Below, piece by piece: positions 9,288 to 18,600 of a stretch of 64,000 nucleotides of DNA. Position 1 is the stretch's first letter. Every line of letters starts with the position of its first letter. The notes below the pieces were generated by a model. The model did not search any database, was not told the DNA's origin, and saw only the letters and a program-made list of their open reading frames with translations. The translations under genes and the position numbers were made by a program. The stretch is from Massilia aurea. GTDB lineage: Bacteria > Pseudomonadota > Gammaproteobacteria > Burkholderiales > Burkholderiaceae_D. The stretch is taken from assembly GCF_024753205.1 (NCBI RefSeq), contig NZ_JANUGZ010000002.1:620001-684000 (forward strand), read 5' to 3'.

Positions 9288-12200
9288 TATTTTCTTAGCG
9301 GCACTGGTGTGCCAATAGGTTTCAAATACTGCATTCTTTGATTCCAGGGTAATTGGAGATCAAGTTGCCAAGTCGTTTTACTGCCTCCGAGAAGACGGCC
9401 AGTGACTTGGTCAATTTGAGGGCCAATCGGTCCTTCGAGCGCCTTAAACGGTTGAACAACCTCGTAGCGCTGGAGGAAGGATATGTCACTCTTGAATTGC
9501 TCTGTTATCGCAAGCGTATCCCGTGCAAAGGACTGATTTGGAATGTCTGAGAAAGTCCCGAATCCGCCCGGTCCTCGCAAGCCTTGAGCTTGGTTCGCAT
9601 CAATTACCATGTTGAATTGTTCTCCCGCCGCCATTGGCCTTGCGGATGGCGTGTATCCGAGAGGCCACGGGGATTGCTTAGCGGCTAGCGCTTCGTTAAC
9701 CAACCCTTCCCGTCCAGCGAAAGTGCCAAAATTGCTGGACGCATTTCCGACACGGCTTGCTTCGCTGTTGGCAAGAACCGTTTCGCGTATCGTGCTATTT
9801 GCCCCAACGACTTTTACAAATCCATTCTGCCCAATAGCTTTGTTCGCAACCGAAGCCGCCTTCGCAACCGACCCCATCCCCAGCGCCGCCTCCATCCAGC
9901 CAGCAGCCTCTGGCGACATCCCGAGCGTCTGTAGACTCTGGCTGAGATACGTCTCCTGAGGTCGCCCGTACACAAGCTGTTTGGCTCCGGTAGAAACCTG
10001 ATCCGCCGCGAGTACCGCACCCATACCGCTTGCATAGCACCCAATTCCGGTAGCACAAGATGCTGGCACCGTCGCTAAAATGCCTCCCAAGCCTACCGCA
10101 CCAAATAGCATCTGCCCGGCGCCGACACCCCGCGTAACAACCTGGTAAGTGTTGTTCAATGCCTTGAGCGCATCCCGATTTGCGTCATTAATTACGCCGT
10201 CCGTACTGTAACCGAAGATGCCAGCCTGGTTTGATAGCTGCATGCGCTCCACCGCATAGGTGTCGCTCGCGCCCAGGGCGGCCACTTGTTTGAGGCTGCG
10301 GTATTCTGGACTATCTTCTGCGAACTCGGCATAACACTTCACGAGCGCACATGCTGCTGCAGTAAGACGCGCTTCCTTCTTCGGATCGCCACCAGCCAGT
10401 TTTTCGATGCGCGTCTGTTCCTTCTGGTGCAACTGCCGATTATTCGTATCGGTCGCCAACCCGGTCGCCGCACCTGCCTCACCACCGACCGCAGCACCCA
10501 GACCAATCGCCGTGGCCTGCGCCAGCGACTGCGCCATCGCCCTCGCAGCTTCAAGACCGACACCTTGCTCTAGCAGCGCCATTTCAACATTCTTTTGCAG
10601 TGTCTCCAGCGCTTCGGCAGACCCGGCGACAACGCCTGCGCCAAGCGCACCGCCCAATCCGCCAGTCAAACCACCGCTGACCCCATGCAGCGCAGTCCGG
10701 TAAATACCGCCTTCTTTCCACTTCGCGATCTCGTCCGGGCTCGCTCCTTGTGCTTCTAGTTCAGCCGCTTTCTTGTTCGAAAAATCGGCAATCTCTTTCG
10801 GCGCAATCTTGCTGAATTTCTCCGTGATCGCCACCTGCGCATCGACATCCTTCTGCAACTGCTGCGCATCCCAATCCTTGGCCAACGCACCTGCGCTCTG
10901 AGACGATGCCGACGTCACCTCACGATCCAGTCCGGCCAGCACCGCCTGTGCACTCTTGCCCGTCACCAGCTGCTTGTCCTGATCGGCGATCACAACAACA
11001 CCGCCACTGATGCCGCTATGGGTGACACTGTCCTGGCTACCGCTGACAGAACCGATGCCGCCGCTTGCCGTCGGCTTGCCAGCTTGCTGGGCCGCGTCTT
11101 TCTGCGCCTCAGTCAGATTCCCCGGCCTGCCCGACTGGTCTCCCAGCAGGCCGCTGACCGAACCGGACAGCGAGAAGCCACTGGCGCTGTGCTCGTCCTT
11201 GTTGATCAGGTCCGATGCGCTCAAACTGCCGGTCAACAGCAGATTCTTGCCCTGGTAGATCGCCGCCTGGCTACTGCCGAGCACGCCGCCTTTGAGATCG
11301 GTATTGCCACCGACCGATACCTGGAAGCCCCCGTCGCCGGCCTTGATGCCGCTTTGCTCCTGCACCGACAGGAAGGCGCCGTTGACAGCCGACTTGGCGA
11401 AGTTGCCGCCGGCCGTGCTGGCGCCGTAGCAGAATGGTGGAAGGCACAGGCTGGCATTCAAACCCGCACTCTCTTGCTTGCTCTCGAACGTGCTGCGGTC
11501 CTGCAGGCTTTCGATGTTCAGGTCGCCACCGATGTCGGCAATCACGTTCTTGCCGGTGATCACACCGCCTTTGAGCGTGGTGTCGCCGCCACTGATGACC
11601 GTCACGTTCTGGCCGCCATTGACGTGGGTATTCGTGTAGGTCACGTCCTCGCCGTCTGCATTGCCGCGCGCCTTGTTCACGGCCAGGTCGATCGTGAAAC
11701 CGTTGGAGGCGCCGCCAATGCCGAAGCCCACACCAATGCTGCTGCCGCTCGACTTGTTCGTGCTGTGCTGGCTTGCCGTGCTTTCCGCCGCCACCAGGTT
11801 GACCTTGTTGTCGGCCGCCAGGGTGACGCTGTCGCCGCCGGTGATCTGGCTGCCGATGGCGCTCAGGTTGCTGGCCTGGCGCGCGCCCGTGGCGATGATC
11901 GCCACGTTGCCGCCGGCCTTGATCGTCGAGCCCACGGCGATGCTGCTGGCCGAGTTGGTCGTGCTTTCGCTTTTCGTGTTGCTCAGGCCGATGCTGACGC
12001 GGATGCCGGCCTTCTGGATGGCATCGACCGAGGTCGGCATCTCGTTGATCGCGGAGGCAGCGTTGATCGCCGCCAGCGCTTTCAGGCGCGTGTTGCCTGT
12101 GTCCTTGGCCGCCTCGGCCATGCTCGCCACAGTGCGCACCGCCTCAAGTAGCGGCGCGCTCACCGTACCGCCGATGGCGGTCTTGCTGTAGCTGGAATGG

Positions 12201-13219
12201 TCGCTGCCCCGGGTAGTGTCCTGCGCCGCAGTGATCAGCACGTTCGCAGCGCCGATGGCGATATCGCCGCTCTGCGTCAGCACGTCGCTCGCCGTCTGCG
12301 TGTAGGTGTTGCCGGCCGTGAGCGTGACGTTGCCGTCCAGGCTGGCGAGCTGGCTGCCCGACTGCGTGACGGCCTCGCGCGTGCCATCCTGCTTGTTCTT
12401 GACGGTGCCGATCGATGACTGGAAGAAGCTGCCGATCATGCCGGACTGCTTGCTGCTGGCCGAGTCTTCGCTCGCGCTGTTCTGGGCACTGACAATGGCC
12501 AGATTGCGCCCGGCGCTGATGGCGATGTCGTCGTCGGCCACGACGGTGCTGCCCTGAATGACGGTGTCGCGTCCGCTGGCCGTCGTCACATTCGCGCCGG
12601 TCAGCACGCTGCCCACCTGCGTGACCGACTCGCTGCCGCTGGCCCGCTGCTCTTGCCCCTTGCTGTAGCCGATGCCGCCGGCACTGACCGAAAAGCCGCT
12701 TTTCTTTTCTTCCAGCGTATGACGCTCGGTGCTGGTTGTCGCTGCCGTCGTGACAATCAAATCGCGGCCCGCACCCAGTACCAGCGCATCGGTCGCGGTC
12801 AGTTCGCTCGCGCCCACGGTGATGTCGTTCTTCGCCGCGATGCTCAAGTTATTGCCGCTGATGCTGCTGCCGATGGTCTGCGTCGTGGCGCTGTAGTCGG
12901 CCTTTGTGGAACTGCTTTTCTTGAAGGTGCTGCTCGACTCGCGATGGGTTGCCACATCCGACAAGTGGCTTTCGGTCGTGCTCGCGATGTTGACGTTGTT
13001 GGTCGACGACAGGGCCACGTTGCCCCCGCCTGCCAGCGTGCTGCCCGTCACGTTCAGGTCAGCGCTGCCGCCAACGCCTGCCCGCACGGTCAGGTCGCCG
13101 GCAGCGGCCACGCCGGCGCCAACCACGGTTTCGTTCCGGTGCACTTGCTTGTCATGCGTCTTGCTCGACGCGTCGCTTATGACCGATGAATTGGCCTCGT
13201 TCTTGACCGCAGCGGTCAA
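9287..13219 (-). CDS. Orphan CdiA C-terminal cassette 3 (FHA stalk end, NNRQL pretoxin region, unassigned toxin tip)
   Basis: 1310 codons whose only start is a TTG at 13219; upstream the frame reaches a TAG near 13277 without an ATG, so it is almost certainly silent. From about 9794 to 13208 it is nearly identical to cassette 2 and, over the FHA part, to the full-length cdiA. Order: FHA repeats, the conserved CLPPFCYGA cysteine loop, an alanine-rich helical region, the TDTNNRQLHQKE pretoxin motif, a helical/hydrophobic entry region (YAVERMQLSNQAG...GFVKVVGANS), then a unique tip of about 160 residues. The tip holds FNMVIDANQAQG, RYEVVQPF and GSKTTWQLDLQLP. There is only a faint resemblance to NAD-processing TNT-type tips, so I leave its activity open. 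Confidence 0.75.
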   Translation of the reverse strand: MTAAVKNEANSSVISDASSKTHDKQVHRNETVVGAGVAAAGDLTVRAGVGGSADLNVTGSTLAGGGNVALSSTNNVNIASTTESHLSDVATHRESSSTFKKSSSTKADYSATTQTIGSSISGNNLSIAAKNDITVGASELTATDALVLGAGRDLIVTTAATTSTERHTLEEKKSGFSVSAGGIGYSKGQEQRASGSESVTQVGSVLTGANVTTASGRDTVIQGSTVVADDDIAISAGRNLAIVSAQNSASEDSASSKQSGMIGSFFQSSIGTVKNKQDGTREAVTQSGSQLASLDGNVTLTAGNTYTQTASDVLTQSGDIAIGAANVLITAAQDTTRGSDHSSYSKTAIGGTVSAPLLEAVRTVASMAEAAKDTGNTRLKALAAINAASAINEMPTSVDAIQKAGIRVSIGLSNTKSESTTNSASSIAVGSTIKAGGNVAIIATGARQASNLSAIGSQITGGDSVTLAADNKVNLVAAESTASQHSTNKSSGSSIGVGFGIGGASNGFTIDLAVNKARGNADGEDVTYTNTHVNGGQNVTVISGGDTTLKGGVITGKNVIADIGGDLNIESLQDRSTFESKQESAGLNASLCLPPFCYGASTAGGNFAKSAVNGAFLSVQEQSGIKAGDGGFQVSVGGNTDLKGGVLGSSQAAIYQGKNLLLTGSLSASDLINKDEHSASGFSLSGSVSGLLGDQSGRPGNLTEAQKDAAQQAGKPTASGGIGSVSGSQDSVTHSGISGGVVVIADQDKQLVTGKSAQAVLAGLDREVTSASSQSAGALAKDWDAQQLQKDVDAQVAITEKFSKIAPKEIADFSNKKAAELEAQGASPDEIAKWKEGGIYRTALHGVSGGLTGGLGGALGAGVVAGSAEALETLQKNVEMALLEQGVGLEAARAMAQSLAQATAIGLGAAVGGEAGAATGLATDTNNRQLHQKEQTRIEKLAGGDPKKEARLTAAACALVKCYAEFAEDSPEYRSLKQVAALGASDTYAVERMQLSNQAGIFGYSTDGVINDANRDALKALNNTYQVVTRGVGAGQMLFGAVGLGGILATVPASCATGIGCYASGMGAVLAADQVSTGAKQLVYGRPQETYLSQSLQTLGMSPEAAGWMEAALGMGSVAKAASVANKAIGQNGFVKVVGANSTIRETVLANSEASRVGNASSNFGTFAGREGLVNEALAAKQSPWPLGYTPSARPMAAGEQFNMVIDANQAQGLRGPGGFGTFSDIPNQSFARDTLAITEQFKSDISFLQRYEVVQPFKALEGPIGPQIDQVTGRLLGGSKTTWQLDLQLPWNQRMQYLKPIGTPVPLRK
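9794..13208 (-). repeat. Long direct repeat, copy 3 of the cdiA 3' region
   Basis: Nearly identical on the DNA level to 16062-19485 (cassette 2). Its FHA part also matches the corresponding part of the expressed cdiA. Its left end coincides with the 13-base junction GCTATTTGCCCCA (9794-9806). Its right end stops abruptly inside the AINIAAVKNEANSS coding stretch at about 13208. Confidence 0.85.
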
Positions 13220-13328
13220 TATGATTTCACAATGGAAATATTTGCGAAACGAAGACGTTCCATGCCCAATCTGCTACTGCAAAATCAGATTTATGCAAGA
13301 AAGCAGGTCCTGCAGTCAGTTGTAACAG

Positions 13329-13646
13329 TCAAGTTTTATTGCAAGCTAATATGCTAACAGAATATTTTTGCGAGCAAATTCCTCCGTAACCGTTTTTCTT
13401 CTTAAATCCGGCTTTAAACATACACTGCTCTGCAGCCGCCGCTGTCTCTGCACTAACGTTCCTCACCCCCTCGAAACCGGCTGCATTCGGGTATCCACAA
13501 TTGACCATATTTTTGATAACCTCATCCTTAGACACGCCGCCCATGGCCCAGGTTGTATATGAGATTGGTGGAGGTTGAAAAGGCTTGACACACCCATTGA
13601 TCAGCGCAAAGATTGAAAACACAAAAGCTATATTTTTATTCATCAT
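13329..13646 (-). CDS. Small lipoprotein, paralogue of the one at 8141-8470
   Basis: 105 aa. The signal segment ends in a lipobox-like LINGC (Cys19). The mature region shares KPFQPPP, CGYPNAAGFEG, AEQCMFKAGF and GICSQ with the lipoprotein at 8141-8470. The ATG at 13644-13646 overlaps a TGA that ends a short upstream frame (ATGA), so it was once translationally coupled to a gene now reduced to a stub. Its position between toxin cassettes suggests a CDI-accessory role in the envelope; this is inference. Confidence 0.7.
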   Translation of the reverse strand: MMNKNIAFVFSIFALINGCVKPFQPPPISYTTWAMGGVSKDEVIKNMVNCGYPNAAGFEGVRNVSAETAAAAEQCMFKAGFKKKNGYGGICSQKYSVSILACNKT

Positions 13647-13880
13647 TTATTTCCTAGATTATTTTCCAAGCCATTTGTCTTAACCGGCAAACTAATCTGA
13701 CCACCCCAATACATTCTACATTCCTCGACTGCTGCACAATAGCAATTGTGCTCTGCATTATCTCCAAAAATTACTTTTAATCTTTCAACAAAGATAGAAT
13801 TTTCTTGCGACATAGTTCCACCTGCAATTGGATTTTTACCATTAAAAGTCGCCTCAGGATCAAGATAATATATTCCAAGC
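13643..13880 (-). pseudogene. 3' stub of a toxin or immunity gene upstream of the lipoprotein
   Basis: An AT-rich minus-strand frame reads LGIYYLDPEATFNGKNP, IAGGTMSQENSIFVERL and continues through YCAAVEECRMYWGG to a TGA that overlaps the lipoprotein ATG. From its internal ATG (13811-13813) it would encode 56 aa. Upstream it runs into the IS481-type fragment and a TGA near 13896. The balanced composition and the ATGA coupling argue that it is a real gene end, truncated by the insertion. Confidence 0.45.
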
Positions 13881-14090
13881 GGGAAATGCCTTCACGTTTG
13901 AGTAATCGAGCAAGGCGAGGACGGGAAACTTTTGCATTATGTACTGCCGGATGATATACAGCAGATCGTCAAGAGGCAAGTACAGCGACTGACGCAGTGA
14001 CAAGTCCACTGCCTCATAGGCTGCGCTCAGCGTGGTATTCAGCTTATGCGCACGATGGGACCGGCCTTGCACATCGTTGGAGTCTGACAT
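13860..14090 (-). pseudogene. Fragment of an IS481-family transposase
   Basis: The frame reads NDVQGRSHRAHKLNTTLSAA followed by LRQSLYLPLDDLLYIIRQYI. This corresponds to the N-terminal region of IS481-type transposases; the intact copy at 20641-21621 has ELCTTLLLPNDDLLAVTREFI at the equivalent place. The catalytic DDE part is absent and similarity fades after about 13945. It is therefore a decayed insertion sequence unrelated to a current function. Confidence 0.6.
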
Positions 14091-14100
14091 TCGATGTCAG
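14081..14100. repeat. 8-bp inverted repeat TCTGACAT / ATGTCAGA
   Basis: Perfect arms TCTGACAT and ATGTCAGA separated by TCG, at the edge of the IS481-type fragment. It may be a scar or an operator-like palindrome. Confidence 0.4.
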
Positions 14101-14126
14101 ACCTGACCCTCAACCCGCAGACCCTC

Positions 14127-14315
14127 AATCCGCACGTCAGCCTCGATGTGCTGGTGTTCGATGAAAGCGAGCGCGGACCGTCTGACGATTTGGTGTTGCA
14201 GTTCTAGGCGGTCAGCAATATGCCCGACGATGAGCGCCGCATCATCAAGGCGCTGCTTGATGGCATGATCATGAAGTACCAGACGCGCAAGATGGTTGAC
14301 AGCCTGAGCAGCTAA
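14127..14315 (+). pseudogene. C-terminal remnant of an XRE-type HTH transcriptional regulator
   Basis: The plus-strand frame reads NPHVSLDVLVFDESERGPSD then DLVLQF, an in-frame TAG (14205-14207), and AVSNMPDDERRIIKALLDG with MIMKYQTRK before TAA. This is the typical tail of small XRE-family regulators (FDE.ER...LQFEAVS..P.DE...K.LLEG...K). The DNA-binding half is missing and the internal stop confirms decay. It probably belonged to a mobile element or to regulation of this island. Confidence 0.6.
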
Positions 14316-14379
14316 GAGAGGGAAACGGTGCTGGCCCAGGCCAACGCTTAGCGCTCTTTCTTAGCAGCTAAAAAAGAAG

Positions 14380-14428
14380 CCGTACCCGGAACCCGCGCGA
14401 ACAGCAGCGGGTTGGGGACGGTTTTTTT
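14380..14428 (+). terminator. Rho-independent terminator
   Basis: CCGTACCCGGAACCCGC pairs with GCGGGTTGGGGACGG (two interior mismatches), followed by seven T. A-rich sequence on the other side could let it work in both directions. It lies downstream of the HTH remnant. Confidence 0.65.
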
Positions 14429-14541
14429 ATTTAAAAGACATGGCAGCGGCAGACCGCGTTTAACACGGACCGCCTTCAACGGCGGGCGCGACGGCCGATT
14501 TCCGCGCCAAGCGTTAAACGTAGAATGCGGTAGCGTTGAAC

Positions 14542-14571
14542 GCGCAAAGCCCGCAACGGCGGGCTTTGCGC
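14542..14571. repeat. Perfect 13-bp hairpin
   Basis: GCGCAAAGCCCGC and GCGGGCTTTGCGC are separated by four bases. No T-run follows, so this is a palindromic element or a factor-assisted terminator rather than a classical terminator. Confidence 0.5.
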
Positions 14572-14693
14572 CACCCCGAAGGGTTGCGTGATGTGTGAGG
14601 GATCGGCAGGGGTGGCGGGGACTCCCCGCGCACCCTGCCCATTACAGCTTCTTGCTGCGGCTGCCGTACCAGGGCGGCTTTTTCCGCAGTCCG

Positions 14694-14830
14694 AATGGGA
14701 TACGACTAGGATACGAGCAGGCTACGGCCAGACACAAACGGGATACGAACGGGATACGAGCAAGTTACAGCCGAAATCACCTGGCGCTGACGCGGCCAAC
14801 TTGCTATACAGCTCCGTTCGTATACGCTTG
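14694..14830. repeat. Downstream tail repeat A with internal 21-bp direct repeat
   Basis: Homologous to 21617-21730, and both copies sit just downstream of a CDI immunity region. It contains an imperfect 21-bp direct repeat, GGATACGAGCAGGCTACGGC(C) at 14709-14729 and a version with three changes at 14752-14772; the other copy keeps only one unit. It is probably a boundary module duplicated with the cassettes. Confidence 0.6.
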
Positions 14831-14865
14831 CCGTCACTGATCCAGTTTCCGCACAGCTCTCAAGA

Positions 14866-15306
14866 TCACGCTTCAATTTGATGGCCAACAATCGTGAAGT
14901 TCAGCCTAAGCTGAAACTCGTCAGGTACGTCAAGATTGGTTGCTTGATAGCCGTGCTCAACCTCTAATCTCCATACGGCGCCGTTAGACGACCGAACACG
15001 CAAAGACACAGGGAATGCCGCAAGAAACTGAGTTACCACGCCATTTTTTTCGTGTTGATCCGTTTTCACTTTTGTTTCAAAGTTTGGCTTTGCTTTACAG
15101 TTTACGGACAGGAGCTGCGAATTTGCATCCTGTGCGTACAGCTCGGTTTCAATATCATTGACAACGAACTGGCGGAAGTCCCTGCCTTTTCTCATCCATT
15201 CAAGCATGTGAACACTATCATCCGCGGCCTCGAACCCTGATACTTCAATCCGTTCCGGCACGTGTTGGGACTCAACGAAATTTCTGCTGTTTTCTGACTT
15301 TTCCAT
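14866..15306 (-). CDS. Hypothetical protein, second gene downstream of cassette 2
   Basis: 146 aa, soluble, no recognised family. It starts 21 nt after the end of the candidate immunity gene of cassette 2 and shares its direction, so the two are probably co-transcribed. It is predicted to be rich in beta strands (QFLAAFPVSLRVRSSNGAVW). Possible roles are a second immunity protein left from a former tip or an accessory protein; the sequence does not decide. Confidence 0.5.
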   Translation of the reverse strand: MEKSENSRNFVESQHVPERIEVSGFEAADDSVHMLEWMRKGRDFRQFVVNDIETELYAQDANSQLLSVNCKAKPNFETKVKTDQHEKNGVVTQFLAAFPVSLRVRSSNGAVWRLEVEHGYQATNLDVPDEFQLRLNFTIVGHQIEA

Positions 15307-15327
15307 TCGATCACTCTATGATTTTTT

Positions 15328-15669
15328 CTAAATTACCCGGGGCACACCAGGGACTCTATCGCTATGGCATTCGCCCCGAAGAATGAGGTCAAAGGTCAAT
15401 TCAAGCTGCTCCGCCATCTTGACAAGCATGGCGGACTGGTCTTTGACGTATGGTGCTTCCGCGCGCAGTATCCTCGCTGCTGTATGCAATGCGTTAAGCA
15501 ACGATTTCGAAATTAATTCTCTATCTTTAAGGATGCGAGCCAATAGTCTCGCTTGCGCATCCACCTCCTGAAACGCCTGAGAATCAATAGTCTTCATCGT
15601 CTGGACTGACAGGAGAAAGTCACCGACCTTCTCCTTAAAGCTCTCTTGAGCCGAATCTAAATCACTCAT
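15328..15669 (-). CDS. Candidate immunity protein of cassette 2
   Basis: 113 aa, strongly helical, no signal peptide, family not recognised. The ATG overlaps the TGA of the cassette 2 toxin frame as ATGA, as for the immunity genes at 4166 and 21769. It would bind the adjacent ADP-ribosyltransferase-like tip. The role is inferred from coupling and position. Confidence 0.55.
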   Translation of the reverse strand: MSDLDSAQESFKEKVGDFLLSVQTMKTIDSQAFQEVDAQARLLARILKDRELISKSLLNALHTAARILRAEAPYVKDQSAMLVKMAEQLELTFDLILRGECHSDRVPGVPRVI

Positions 15670-18600
15670 TTTTTTCCGGGGACCTTAATAATTGCGCTCT
15701 GCGGTATTTCTTGGAAAATTGTCACTTCCTGTGCCCAAATTGACCGGTGGTAAGGAAGACCCGCAACTCCGTTCACCCTCGGCGCAGTCTGCCAAACCTC
15801 AGCCTGGAACGATCCGACCTTGCTCAGATCAATGCCAACTATGCCATTCCCGCCTTCGTATCCTTTAGCAACATCAAGCAATCGAGTCGTAGATATCCAA
15901 GGACTATTGGCTGCCGCGCCACCAGCGCCAGGGCCCGCATTCGCTACATGTTCGGCCGCTGTCCATGTTCCATTTTGTGCTTTTGCGGCAAGGCCAGTAC
16001 CAGCTTCAATCGAAGCCGCATCAGCAGGCGTAAGCGCACGGTAAACAATATTTGACCCTGAGCTATTTGCCCCAACCACTTTTACAAATCCATTCTGCCC
16101 AATAGCTTTGTTCGCAACCGAAGCCGCCTTCGCAACCGATCCCGTCCCCAGCGCCGCCTCCATCCAGCCAGCAGCCTCTGGCGACATCCCGAGCGTCTGT
16201 AGACTCTGGCTGAGATACGTCTCCTGAGGTCGCCCGTACACAAGCTGTTTGGCTCCAGTAGAAACCTGATCCGCCGCGAGTACCGCACCCATACCGCTTG
16301 CATAGCACCCAATTCCGGTAGCACAAGATGCTGGCGCCGTCGCTAAAATGCCTCCCAAGCCTACCGCACCAAATAGCATCTGCCCGGCGCCGCCACCCCG
16401 CGTAACAACCTGGTAAGTGTTGTTCAATGCCTTGAGCGCATCCCGATTTGCGTCATTAATTACGCCGTCCGTACTGTAACCGAAGATGCCAGACTGGTTT
16501 GATAGCTGCATGCGCTCCACCGCATAGGTGTCGCTCGCGCCTAGTGCGGCCACTTGTTTGAGGCTGCGATATTCTGGACTATCTTCTGCGAACTCGGCAT
16601 AACACTTCACAAGCGCACATGCTGCTGCATTAAGACGCGCTTCCTTCTTCGGATTGCCACCAGCCAGTTTTTCGATGCGCGTCTGTTCCTTCTGGTGCAA
16701 CTGCCGATTATTCGTATCCGTCGCCAACCCGGTCGCCGCACCCGCCTCCCCACCGACCGCGGCACCCACACCAATCGCCGTGGCCTGCGCCAGCGACTGC
16801 GCCATCGCCCTGGCCGCTTCAAGACCGACACCCTGCTCTAGCAGCGCCATTTCCACATTCTTTTGCAGCGTCTCCAGCACTTCGGCAGACCCGGCGACAA
16901 CGCCTGCGCCAAGCGCACCGCCCAAGCCGCCAGTCAAACCACCGCTGACCGCATGCAGCGCGGTTCGGTAAACACCGCCTTCTTTCCACTTTGCGATCTC
17001 GTCCGCGCTCGCTCCTTGTGCTTCTAGTTCAGCCGCTTTCTTGTTCGAAAAATCCGCAATCTCTTTCGGCGCAATCTTGCTGAACTTCTCGGTGATCGCC
17101 ACCTGCGCATCGACATCCTTCTGCAACTGCTGCGCATCCCAGTCCTTGGCCAACGCACCCGCGCTCTGGGACGATGCCGACGTCACCTCACGATCCAGTC
17201 CGGCCAGCACCGTCTGGGCACTCTTGCCCGTCGCCAGCTGCTTGTCCTGATCGGTGATCACAACAACGCCACCGCTGATGCCGCTCTGGGTGACACTGCT
17301 CTGGCTACCGCTGACAGAACCGATGCCACCGCTTGCCGTCGGCTTGCCAGCTTGCTGGGTCGCGTCGTTCTGCGCCTCAGTCAGATTCCCCGGCCTGCCC
17401 GACTGGTCTCCCAGTATGCCGCTGACCGAACCAGATAGCGAAAAACCACTGGCGCTGTGCTCGTCCTTGTTGATCAGGTCCGATGCGCTCAAACTGCCGG
17501 TCAACAGCAGATTCTTGCCCTCGTCGATCGCCGCCTGGCTACTGCCGAGCACGCTGCCTTTGAGATCGGTGTTGCCGCCCACCGATACCTGGAAGCCCCC
17601 GTCGCCGGCCTTGATGCCGCTTTGCTCCTGCAACGACAGGAAGTCGCCGTTGACAGCCGACTTGGCGAAGTTGCCGCCGGCCGTGCTGGCGCCGTAGCAG
17701 AATGGTGGAAGGCACAGGCTGGCATTCAAACCCGCACTCTTTTGCTTGCTCTCGAACGTGCTGCGATCCTGCAGGCTTTCGATGTTCAGGTCGCCACCGA
17801 TATCGGCAATCACGTTCTTGCCGGTGATCACACCGCCTTTGAGCGTGGTGTCGCCGCCACTGATGACCGTCACGTTCTGGCCGCCATTGACGTGGGTATT
17901 CGTGTAGGTCACGTCCTCGCCGTCTGCATTGCCGCGCGCCTTGTTCACGGCCAGGTCGATCGTGAAACCGTTGGAGGTGCCGCCAATGCCAAAGCCCACA
18001 CCAATGCTGCTGCCGCTCGACTTGTTCGTGCTGTGCTGGCTTGCCGTGCTTTCCGCCGCCACCAGGTTGACCTTGTTGTCGGCCGCCAGGGTGACGCTGT
18101 CGCCGCCAGTGATCTGGCTGCCGATGGCGGTCAGGTTACTGGCCTGGCCCGCGCCTGTAGCGATGATCGCCACGTTGCCGCCGGCCTTGATCGTCGAGCC
18201 CACGGCGGTGCTGCTGGCCGAGTTGGTCGTGCTTTCGCTTTTCGTGTTGCTCAGGCCGATGCTGACGCGGATGCCGGCCTTCTGGATGGCATCGACCGAG
18301 GTCGGCATCTCGCTGATCGCCGAGGCAGCGTTGATCGCCGCCAGCGCGGTCAGGCGCGCGTTGCCCGTGTCCTTGGCCGCCTCGGTCATGCTTGCCACAG
18401 TGCGCACCGCCTCAAGCAGCGGCGCGCTCACCGTACCGCCGATGGCGGTCTTGCTGTAGCTGGAATGGTCGCTGCCCCGGGTAGTGTCCTGCGCCGCAGT
18501 GATCAGCACGTTCGCAGCGCCGATGGCGATATCGCCGCTCTGCGTCAGCACCTCGCTCGCCGTCTGCGTGTAGGTGTTGTCGGCCGTGAGCGTGACGTTG

